A stretch of DNA of 64,000 nt from Endomychus coccineus (taxonomy: Eukaryota; Arthropoda; Insecta; Coleoptera; Endomychidae): the NCBI GenBank assembly GCA_958510875.1, contig OY294068.1, positions 164,398,388-164,462,387 on the forward strand, written 5' to 3'. Of the stretch, positions 25,901-37,900 are shown one piece after another (the first letter of the stretch is position 1; every line of letters begins with the position of its first letter). The translations under genes and the position numbers were made by a program. Under the pieces are notes generated by a model that had not been told where the DNA came from, ran no database searches, and worked only from the letters and a program-made list of their open reading frames with translations.

Positions 25901-28900
25901 TTACTTGATTAAAATACCTTTGCTTTTCTAATGTCATTTTGGCATTTGAAGAATTTATTCTCGAAACTGTCAGTTTTTACTTTGCTTTCCGTAAAATTTT
26001 TATAAAATTATGGCTCAAAATTTCACTAACACTGAAATGGTTGATATGTTATTGATTTATGAACGTTGTCGTTGCAATGGCCGGAGAAGGGAAAGATATC
26101 CGCATCGCAGAATTCCAAATCGGCAAACCTTCCGGAAACTGGCAAATTTGAAGCAAATCGCAGAGAAACTGGACGCAGACGGACAAGAAGGACGTTAGAG
26201 CTCGAAGAAGCGATACTGGAAGCGGTTGAAACTGAACCTGGGATGAGCAAGCACACTACGTTTGGGACTTCGTATTGGAGCCTCAAAATCATTAGTTCAT
26301 AATGTACTGAAAGAAGAACTGTTGTATCCCTATCATATTAAAACAGTTCAAGACTTATTGCCCATGGATCCAGGTCATCGGCTAGATTTCTGTCGGCTTA
26401 TTGTCCAAAGACAAAACGCAAACCCCAATTTTTGTAGAAGAATTCTGTTCACGGACGGAGATACTTTCACGAGATGTGGTCTTTTTAACCTCCATAATGA
26501 ACATTTCTATGCTGATGAAAATCCTCATGAAACGGAAGTTACATATTTTCAGAATCAAACTAAAATCAATGTTTGGGTTGGAATTGTGGATAACTTTATT
26601 ATTGGCCCTACCGTTATACCCGATCGATTGAACGGGGAGAACTACTTGAACTTTTTGGAACAAAGGCTACTTGAACTGTTGGAAGACTTGCTCTTACACA
26701 TTCGTCGTGGCCTGGTTTATCCATGATGGTGCACCTCCTCATTTCACATTAGCTGTGAGGCGACATTTGAATGCGGAATATCCAGATCGCTGGATAGGTA
26801 GAGGACACGATGCACCAGTGAACTGGCCGGCCCGCTCCCCTGATTTGACGCCCTGCGACTTCTTTCTATGGGGCGCTTTGAAGTCGAAAATTTATGCAGC
26901 TCCAGTAAACACACGAGAGGAATTGTTGCAACGAATTAATCATGAAGCGGATTTATTGAAGGATGATCCTGAAGTACTAGCCAGAGTTCAATCCAATTTC
27001 TTGAAACGAATTAATTTGTGTATTCAGGAAAATGGGCAACATTTCGAACAATTGATGCCTTAGCGATTTCCCAAAAAGTTTTTGTTGTTTCTTTTAATTT
27101 AGCATTTGTTCTTCCTAAATAATCACATCGTTTCCTCATTTCTATTGTTTTTATTATTCGTGTTTTACCGAGATATTAACCATTTCAGTGTTAGTGAAAT
27201 TTTGAGCCATAATTTTATAAAATTTGTACGGAAAGCAAAGTAAAAACTGACAGCTTTGAGGATAAATTCTCCAAATGCCAAAATGACATTAGAAAAGCAA
27301 AGGCATCTAAGGTATTTTAATCAAGTAAAATTAGTAAGCCAAAATTGCAGAGACTCGAAAATTATTTTTTTCAAGCTAATCCGTTGATTTTATCAAAATT
27401 TTCTAAGAGTAAGAAAAGTTTTTTAATTAGATAAGCTATCTACGTAAAAATATAGAGTGAATTACAAAGACCACAAAAAAGTTCTGGACGCTTTTCCCGT
27501 TACATCCTCAAGTTTGAGCCATTACTATGGTCTCTAAGGCTCTATGCTCCACTCTCAAAAACGGCTATTATTGACAGTAACTCACCTGCCAAATATTGTA
27601 AAAGTCCTCCATCACGTTCTCAAGTTATACCGAAAAAACAAAATTGTTTTTGCAACTTTGAAGCCCTCTACCGGCTAAACAAGATACTTGAGGCAAAAGT
27701 AGAAGGGCTCATCAAATTTTTTTCGAATCAAAGAATCTTCGGTTTTATTTTAGCCACGCAGTTCGAGGACATCCTGTATATAGTTTTAATAAAAAATACA
27801 CTTCTAATAACTTTTCACAAACGTTTTCATTAAACAAAACGTGACATGTTTCACCACACGTTGGCTTCATCAAACAATGGCTTTACAAACTATGGTTTAT
27901 TCCTTAAATATTAAAATTAAGATTATGAAGGAGGGGATGAGTGAGTAGAATAAGAGTTATTTACAAATAAATGTAATAATGAGAAATTAGTAAAGTCTTT
28001 CTGATCATTTAAAAGGTTTCCTGTATTTTTAAACTTGTTAATATCAAGTTGTTTAATACTTTACTTTTAACTGACTTATGAAGAATCTCAAAATCATCTT
28101 TGAATTTATGATCAGTTTCATTGATATGGCTTGCAACTTTTAAATCTCTTTTGTTCAAATTAAAATGTTCTTTATTTCTAGTTTTGAAAGATCTCCCTGT
28201 CTGGCCTATAAATAATTTATTATAGTCTTCACACTCTACCTTGTATACTCCCGATTCTTGATCTTTTTTATTCTTATCTTTGTTGTTTTTAATATATTTG
28301 CCTACCGTATTGTTTCTTCATTGCGTTTTTTGAAGTATATTGCATACATTATCAGAAAGTTCACCTACATGCATTATTGATCTATTATTATGAGTACTAC
28401 TATACTAGGGTAAACTAACTTCATTGCTTCATATATAAATCAATCACAATTTTTCCTTATAACTGTTATTAGTTGCCATCTGTTTTATAATTGAAAATTC
28501 CTTATGATAATTCAATGGGGATAGTAACAAATCTATGTATCATACTTTGAAGAGCAGCCAGTTTACGTTGTATGGGGTGGTTTGAATTTTTTTAAATAAT
28601 AATGTCAGTATGTGAAGGCTTATGATATATTTAAAAGTAATGTTTATTAGTTCATTTAGTTATGATTAGGTCCAAAAAATTAACAGTCTGATTGACTTTT
28701 ACTTCAACCGTGAACTTAATTTTGGGTGTAAATCAGTAGCGTAGATAACACCCCCCCGCAACCCCCGCGGTGTGGGGGGCGTACGAGAGAATCAAAATTT
28801 TAATTTCGAGTGTTGCAAAAATACTTATTGGTATATAATATATTATAAGATATACTTTTAATTACGTGTTAATAACAAATTATTTGTAATAATCAAAATA

Positions 28901-31900
28901 TGTTGCGGAGCGGGTACTAGCTACGCTACTGTTGTGAATTATTTAAATGTTCAATGAAAAGAATCTAATTGTTTTTGTGTTCCATTGAAGAATGTTAATA
29001 TCTCGTCAACATACCGATGCCAATATAGTCCAGAAAATAAAGGTTTTGAAGCAGAAAATTTGAGGTAAGGGACCGTTTTGATGTATGAGGGCCCATTCGA
29101 TTCGTTTTGGCCTCTAAATCAAAGTCTGCAAAAGCTACATAGGGGGAAATGTCTCGTATTGTTAATAAACAATAAAAATTGGCCAATGAATGATGTGTTG
29201 TAACAATATATAGAAAAAAATTAAAAACGCCATTTTCCATCAATTTTAATTTTATCAAGTTTATCAATAAACAATGTAAATTTGAGTTTTATAGCAATTT
29301 GTTAGTTATCTAATTGTTAATAAACGACAAAGTGGAAATTTTCATAATAATCAAGATAAGATTAATTTTCAGGTAATTTGAGGTCGCTGAATACGAATTT
29401 GATGTTATTTTTGTGATTAAATGTTAATTAATGGATAATTATTCAGTTACTGAATTAACAAAAAAATTCAATGTCTCAAAATAATCAAGACTGGAGTGAT
29501 AACTATAATTTTAAATCTTCATTTTTCCTCCAATTAAGTTATTCAACATGGTGCCATCATGCTACCTTGTGATCCACAAGGATAGCCACAAAATGAGAAA
29601 TAAAAAACCATTGTTGGTCCAAATAATGGCCAATTACTCGGAAATGGACCGATAACTTTTGATGGCATAGGGTATCTTAACAATTGCCAACACCTATGGA
29701 GATTTTCCACCAGGTTTGGGAGGGTTAACTTGCAGTCCATTTTCGGTCCAGTTTTAACTGGTCAGCCTGATAAACGGACATGATAAAAAATGATGGAACA
29801 TGGTGGAAGTGTATAAGAATAGCATGCTTTTCAAGTAACTGCAACTTGAAAAGGGTTGACCTCCAATCAAAAAATAAACAATTTGCGTAGGCTGTATCTC
29901 GACATCTATAGCAGCCGGGGAAAGTTCGGTCTGCGAGATGAATTGGTCATTGAACCGTCCTCCAAAGATAAACCATAGTGCCATTGGGTTATTGTTCAGA
30001 ACATCAATATCGCTCTGGCTCCTAGACTATATACTTTTATCAATTATAAACAAGTTATGGACAATAGTATGTAATTTTGCTCATATAGCAGTAGCACACT
30101 AAAACACAATCAACTTATAGTGACGTAATGTTATATGAATGAATAAATTGTCATAACATGCAATGCTAATGATCGAACTTTTTAGACGATTATCCATAAT
30201 GCATTATTCCCCTGATCATAAACGATACGAAAGTATACCGGATGTGAATTTTGTATCATTCTAGCTTCCTCGACATATATAAGTTGTTGAATTATTAAGC
30301 ATCATATCAAGCCAGCGAACACTTGACTATTGGAAATCAAAAAGAAATGATTACCTGACTTCAAACGAGAATCCATATCAAAATATACATACTCATTTTA
30401 AAGTTCACGATATACATCGTCTGAAATTCATTTTCTCTTTCAATAGGCTTTCAGAATCTATCTATTCCATGAATATAAACTTGATTGTAACTTATCATTT
30501 TAACAGACTATATCGGTATGTATATTCTGTATCAGTTTTCGACCAATCGGAAAAACCTTAGCTATTTTTTTGAAACAATTAATTATCTCGATCCACGCCT
30601 TGTCGTTGAATACAGCGTTAATATGACGACCTTTGCTTGTTAGAGATAGTGTAGTCTTATAACACTAACTTTTAATCGCGTGGAAAATGAGCCATTCCAA
30701 ACTTGTAGAATATACAATTCCCGAATACCCTTTTAGAAAGTATCTATTCTATGATTACATATTATATTTTAATATATTTCATTCTGACAGACTGTGCCAG
30801 AATTTATATTCTATTACTAGATAGCGGCTGAGCTGTTTGTGATTGGTCGAAAGCATTGATACATTCTTACACAGTATGTTAGAATGATATTTTAATAATG
30901 AATTCAGTCCAGTCAAATCAGACAAATACTGGCCAAACTAAAGAGAACTCGATTTGCTGGGCTCGCTTCTTCGACCAAAAATCTTGGATATATCGAAAAG
31001 AATGCATTTCCCGGGAAAAATTTTAAGAACACATTTGTTCACAATTCAATTTGAAACTTGGAAAACTAGCCAGCATCAGAGTAAACTAAATTATAAATCA
31101 AAATGTGCCTGTTTGAATACTATTCGGGAATAATAATGTACACAATGGGTTATCCTTAGCTGGAAATATATCGAAATTTAATAAATTGCTTTTCCGCTTA
31201 TACATTTCCATCTATTCTAAATTACCTATGTTTTAAAAGTGATAAACTTTCTTGAGTAATTGTGTGACCTGTATTCAGAATATGTTCGTCCACCGCTGAT
31301 TTGTCACCATTATTTTTCTTTATATGCCCAAAATATTCCTTATAACGAGTTGAAATGTTCTTTCTAGTTTGACTCACATAGCATTTTGAACACGACACAC
31401 AATTGATTTTGTAAATCCCGGATTTGTCGAAATCGGGAACATAAACTTTAGGGAGATATTTTCAATTTGTCGTAGCTATTTTTAAAGGTGTTAGCTGACG
31501 TAGCATACACAACATCACAAGGGAGATTATTGCACATGGAAAAAATTCTGTTCACAAAGAAGCCCTGACGTGACGATTTGGAGTGTTCCTTTTTATGTTT
31601 ACAATCGTGACCTCTTAAACGTTGATCCTGGTTAAGACTGAATAGGTGATTTAAATTGTACTCGAATAAACTATTAATAATAGGTCACGATCATATCTCA
31701 TCGAAGTCGACGTTCCTTGAAGTTTGTTGCGTTCACGGTCAGTGAATTATTATTATTAGCAGTATCTTCCGTCGTAAATCAATATATAATATGATATCAA
31801 ATAGCCTTGAAATAGATAACACTAACCGTGTTTTATTTGGAGTAGATGCATCTTGGCTGCTAGCCCAGTTTCCTTTGATTCGTAGTCTGCCATCAAGTGG

Positions 31901-34900
31901 TATGGGGATACCAGAGCCATGCCATCTTAGGGATCTACCAGTGCAACTGCTATACTCAGACCCTGCAAGCAAAAAATACTTGGATCAATATGGAGTATTT
32001 CAATACCAACTAGAAAAACAAATATTGAATACTTACCAGTAACTGATGTATTTCGACAGTATACATAATCTGTTAATGGCTCAATGTGGTACGTACTACA
32101 AATGCTGTATGGGATATCATGGAAATGCTTATAATTGATAGACATCAGAATAAACATTTGGTTTCATTTAACTCTGGAATCAATAACTCGAGAGCAAGTC
32201 CGGATAAATTTCAGAAGACAAAATATTACGGGAGTACAAGGGTCAGTCTAACGATGACGTCAACAAGAGGCTTGCGAAGCTTATGTCAGTATCGTTTGGA
32301 GTTAATGGCGCGTATCGTATTTCTGTGCCATATGATAAATATTACAATTTAGCAAAATTTTATCTATTTCTTGTGGAAAATTATATGTTGCACCTGCCTC
32401 CCTCAGGTGGCGACAGTGCTTGCCCCTGCCTCCCTCAGGTGGCGACAGTGCTTGCCCCTCTTCATATTTGAGATGGATTTTATAAGAATTGAGACCTATG
32501 TTTCAGGCCGATGATTAGATTTGATGAACATTCATTTTGTTTTTGTCGGGATAAAATAGCACGTATTAATATTTATCACTATGTTATTGTTTCCTCAACA
32601 TTTGAGTGTGTATGGAAGTTGCCAAACTGAGGGGCTTGAGGGCAATTACGACATGACTGATGATATGGAGGTTTCAGAGATTAGATATGCCATAGTCGCC
32701 GCCTATGAGGCAAATTGTCCCCTTAAACGAGTCACCACTAGAACAAAAGGGCCTGAGTAGACTGCGGATCTTGAAAAGTGCAAGACGCAAACAAGGCAAC
32801 CTTTCAATAGAGTTAGTAAAGTCCTGACCAAGGAGGTCAGTCAGAGGCAATATAAGGAACTCTTGAGAAAGTTCCAAGAATCTCTGCTATGGAACTAAGA
32901 TCATTCCAGACACGGCAAAACTAGCCAACATACTGGCAGGTGACAGGTGAGGTAGTCTGCGGTACTTGAAGGAAGAAAATGGGGGCTAAAATATATCCCC
33001 ACTTGAGCTGTTGGTGGAGGCCAGTTTTCTGGAAATTAGCCTTCGGGAGAGGGAGAGTGACACCCTCTCCATCGGGAGGTGTAGGAGAAGAAAGAAAAGC
33101 AAAAGTGATCGAAAAAGTAAGAAGACCTATCAACTCCTCCGACGGGTTCGAGTCACCAGACCCTGATGGATTGTTTTCTGTAATTCTGCAAAAGGGTCTG
33201 GACTCAATCCCTATCCCACTGAATGGAGTGTTGAAGGGTTGTATTGTGTGAGGATACACGCTCAAGGAGTGGAAGAGAACTCATGTGACCTTCATTCCTG
33301 AAGCGTGTAAGAAGAACTATGTAAACGTCGAAAAAATTACCGGCCTTTAAGTCTTACATAGACATTAGAGAGGCTTGTAAGCTGGTATCTTGAGGCAGGA
33401 CCTCTAAAATATTACCTTCTTCACGGAAAACAATATGCTCATCAGATGGGCAGATCTGTCGAGGAGCTCTATTGAACAAGCGGCGGAGAGACATGGTATC
33501 CCGCTAGAGCTAATGGGGTGAAGGTAGATACCTTTCCAAGACGTGCCAAGGTTATACTCCGAAAGTGTCGATATCAGAAGGGTGTCCACAGGGAGCGGTA
33601 CTCTTCCCCCTTTTATGGAGTTTGGTCGTGGATGAGATACTATTAAGGTTAAGCCGTACTGGTATTAAGGCTATGCAGATGACATCGCCATACTCTAGAG
33701 AGGAGCTTACGAGGGTACCTTGCAGGAGCTTGTTCAACAAGCCTTGATAATTACAAAAGCTTGATGTGGATAGGACTGGAGAAAGCTACCATTATCATCT
33801 TCTCCAGAAGGTACAAAATCGTACCTCCGAAGGAAATTGGTAATCGGGGATAAGTTGGCTCTTCCATGACGGTGAAATATCTGGGAGTCACCCTGGATGA
33901 GAAAACTACTCTATCAGAAGCAGCTGGACGTTTGCCAAAATGCTATGATAATTCTCGGGCAGTTAAGTGAGCAATTGGCATGAAGTGGGGTTTGGGGGAC
34001 AAGCATCTGATGTGGATCTACTCAGATACTATTATCTCAAGACTCCGTCATGCAGTTCTCGTATGGTGGAGAAGAACCGAACTGGTTATAGCCCAGAAAC
34101 TTCTTAACAGATTACAGGGACTCTTGGTAGCCGCAAGATCCTCAGTACTATAACAGTATTTTTAGTGGACAAGGGTGAGTATTCCTTATTTATAGTGTTT
34201 TAGTGTATCCATAGTGTGAACTCTCTTATAGTGTATCAGCGTCGTGACAGTGACGAAATGAATTGCGAAATTTTGCTCTAAACAACGTCAACTCAACTCC
34301 AAAAAAGTGAGTTCAACCACTACGTTCGATTCTGCAGAATTAATTGTAATCATAATCAAGGAGAAATTCCAAGAAAGAAAACAACAAGATGATACAATAG
34401 ATAATTTCTTCCCAAAAATTGCATCACCTACGGCTCGTGGGCTCAAACATCATCTTCGTGAATAATGGTTGTCATAATCGTTCATATAATAATATACTAT
34501 TATGGTATTTTGGTATACAAACCTGAAGATGTGGAAGAAGTTGATGTTATTGTAGAGTGTGTCTTATACTCTACGTTTACTGGGTTTATGTAATGACTGT
34601 ATATCTGATCCGACGAGTAACTTTTCTTGATCTGATCCTTTTCTACTACTTCTCCTATGAATCCCTTCGTGTCACATGGAATTCTATCCTGCGAACCGCA
34701 ACGACCTACAGGAGATATAGATCGGCCTCTGTCATATTTTCGAAGATTCGAGTCGGCACTGCGATTTATCTCTTCGGAAGATTGTAGTATACAATAAACT
34801 GGACGCAGAATTCCTAAAATAAAATCTAGAATTATACAAGAATCAGTATCAACAATTTGCTCCAATATGCAGATAACCCAGTATGCTGCATCCTATCGCT

Positions 34901-37900
34901 GAAGAAGCGACATCATTCAAACATCGGACACGACGGTGCCCATCACGGGAAAAGATGTTCTCATATCACAAAGCTGTATCGTAGCGGACCCGCTAAGAGG
35001 CATATCGAATTGTTTGAATGTATCTTTTCGCAATCACAAAAAGCAATGAATTTCACTATATTTGGGAATATGATCCTAAAGAATCTTCATGAGGAATACA
35101 CAAATAGGAAGAAACCAAATGAAATAATCACACCCGAGCCAGCATGGCCAAGGGTATTTTTTTAATACTTTGACTATACGAGGGGGAAACCTTCAATGTT
35201 CGAGGAACATCATGTGAGGCAGCTGTGGAATGTTGGGAGAGGAGATAGGTATTCGAATTTTTCTCCAATGTTTGGAGGTTGTAGGCATAGGAAAAGACCT
35301 TATTAGGCGAAGAGTTCCACAACTTCGCTGTTCGATAGGTCTCAAGCTTGATAATGAAGGGGTGACTTGCTTGGGCTCGTATAGTCCGCCTATCTGGGAT
35401 CTCTCGTTGTGGAATAACTCATGAGATTTATGATGACCATGGAGATATCTAATGGGAAAGGGAGAGATGTCCCACATTCCTACAATGTTCTAGAGAGGTT
35501 GATGAACTCGTGAGCGTGATACCATCAACCAGATGTATAGGTCTCTTCTGGATAGAATCCAAGAGCTTCAGTGTATGTTTGGGAGCCGAACTGCAAATAT
35601 GTGAACAGTACTCCAGGACAGGTCAAATCTATGCTTTGTAGATTATGACGAGCTACTGGAATGTAAAGCAGCACTTGGCAGGGAATAGCAAACCAAGTTT
35701 TTGTGAAGTGGTTTTCGCAATGAACCTCCCAGGATCATCCTATGAGAGGGTGCTGTTGGTGGTGATCCCGAGCATGGATATGAAAAACTTCATAGGAATA
35801 ACTGTACCTGACATCATCATATCAGTGATTGTGGGATCCCCCTTCCTGGAGAAGACGCAAGCTTGAGTTTTGATTGCATTAAACTCTACTATATTTCAGA
35901 TCCTCATTTCGAAATCTTTGCCAGATATTCATTAATTGCGTCAACCTCTCTCTATCTCGATCTTCTGGCTTCATTGGATGGTATAGGGGCTGAGCTGTCA
36001 CATAATCAGCCCCAAGATGGATTTCTATGGATTCTGAAATACACCGGAGTGGAGGGGAACGAAAAAGCAGAAGAACTCGCAAGAAAGGGACATGAACCCT
36101 CCTGCGAAATAGGCGCTAGCACAATACTGGAAGAAATCGAGAAAGAAGTGGACAATAGAATATCCCATCACTAGATAGCATAACAAGGACTGAGACAGGC
36201 TAAGATACTTCTGAAAACTATAACCAGAAGAGATCCAACGACTACTCGTATATCAACTTAAGAAAAAATAAACTCAGAATACTAATGAGAATCCTGCACT
36301 GCCATTTGAAAGGACACATCGAAAAGCTAGGATTAGTAGAGGGATAACAGTGCATGTTCTGCGAAGAACAAAACTTCTATCCACATCCTCACATAATACA
36401 CTTGCATCAGGCAAAATCCAATGGCCCGACACTTAGGAGAGTACCAAACAGAAGAGGAAAAGTTTTCTTACTTGAAGCCACCCGACATCATGAACTTCCT
36501 CAGAGCTAGAGGGTTGGAGAAACTGCTGCAGTCATTGACACATCCTGAATGGCCCAGCAACAGAAAGGCGCACAATAGATCTATTAGGCCACAGTGTGCA
36601 AATGCCCCAACACAATACAAAACAACTTTATCGAAGATCCTCTGCTCCGAGTTCACTCATATACACTAACGGCAAAAACTTTTGAAATATCATGCCGTCA
36701 ACGTGCCAACATTCCTTTTAAGTTCAATTTTTCCAAAATGGAACTATCTGTGTGACGAAATTGTTACATCAACATCGACAAACTCCTTCAAAAGTAGATA
36801 TGAGCTTGTTACTAGTGTGGTAAGTAAGCTTTTTAGGAATATGGTCTCTCATACTTCCCAGTGTTTTTTTCCTTTCTTGCAAGTAATCAAGGAAGGCTTA
36901 GTTGTGTTTTACACAATATTTGATGTTCTCTATTATTTTGCACTAATTTAAATTGTTTTAATTTCATTATTTTATGACTCTAAACATATTGTATACACTA
37001 TTTATTGGAAGTAGGTCCTTTTCTTCTATTCCAAAATGGATCGCTATAAGTTAACGCCCCTGCTCCTGTATAATATAAAAATAAATCAAGAAAAACTAGC
37101 TGAAAAACTCCCACGACAGATAAAAAAGTTCCGCTTGATGATCTACAAATATTTGTTGGGATATCCTACAAAAGTTTTTGATGATTGAAAATATAAAGTA
37201 TTCATTCAGACAGATGAGGACTTTAATTTCAATATCAGTTCTATTTTTGAGGGAATGTTATGCTTCATAGGCCAAAACAGCATCATAAGAATATTCCTGG
37301 AGCTTCCGAAATGTGTCGTTAAGAGCACATTTATTTATATAGAATCTGCTTCAGTCACATTCTGTGGGTATGAATCTTATGTGGCAATACAAAATCATTC
37401 AACTTTTAATCACCTTTTGTGTTTCTGAGATACTCAACATTGTGTATGAATTCGATTGCTTACCTCTTTTAGAGTGGAGCTTCTTTGATCCCGATACATT
37501 CAGGGGTAGAACAGCAACATTACCATTTTTGATCGGCACAAGCTCATCCTGTAAAAAAATTGCATCAGTGGTCAGTTGCAGATGAAACACTAAATGAAAC
37601 TAACCAAGCTTATGAAATTATTATTTTTAGTTGCCGATGGTATTAACGCAAATAACCTGCACACCAACATATGGAGTCGTTACAATTCAATACATCCAGC
37701 AAGATTACCAGACTAGTACCAGGGTTGCAACTATAAAATCTTGACACGCAACAATAAACGTTTGATCGATAAATGGCGCGACGCTTCGACCGAAAGCTTT
37801 ATTTAGCCAGGTCCCATGGCATTTCACGGTTTATGTTAATGTCAATGCGATTATGACGTCAACCATCAGTGGGTTGATTTATTAAAGTTGCATATTAATC

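Larger units (their letters stand above)
25457..27776 (+). mobile_element. Tc1/mariner-like transposon with ~590-bp inverted repeats
   Basis: 2320 bp between TA dinucleotides (25455-25456, 27777-27778). The ends read CAGGGTGTCCTCGAACTGCG and the complement of CAGGATGTCCTCGAACTGCG. Homology of the two arms continues inward to about 26043 and 27178, so each inverted repeat is close to 590-600 bp. The left arm includes the transposase start codon. The transposase lies between the arms. Confidence 0.92.

Noticed and set aside
32979..33251. 90-codon plus-strand frame and its 114-codon antisense partner
   Set aside because: Both lie within the R1/Jockey-like LINE relic. The family reading runs through shifting frames here, so neither is a gene.
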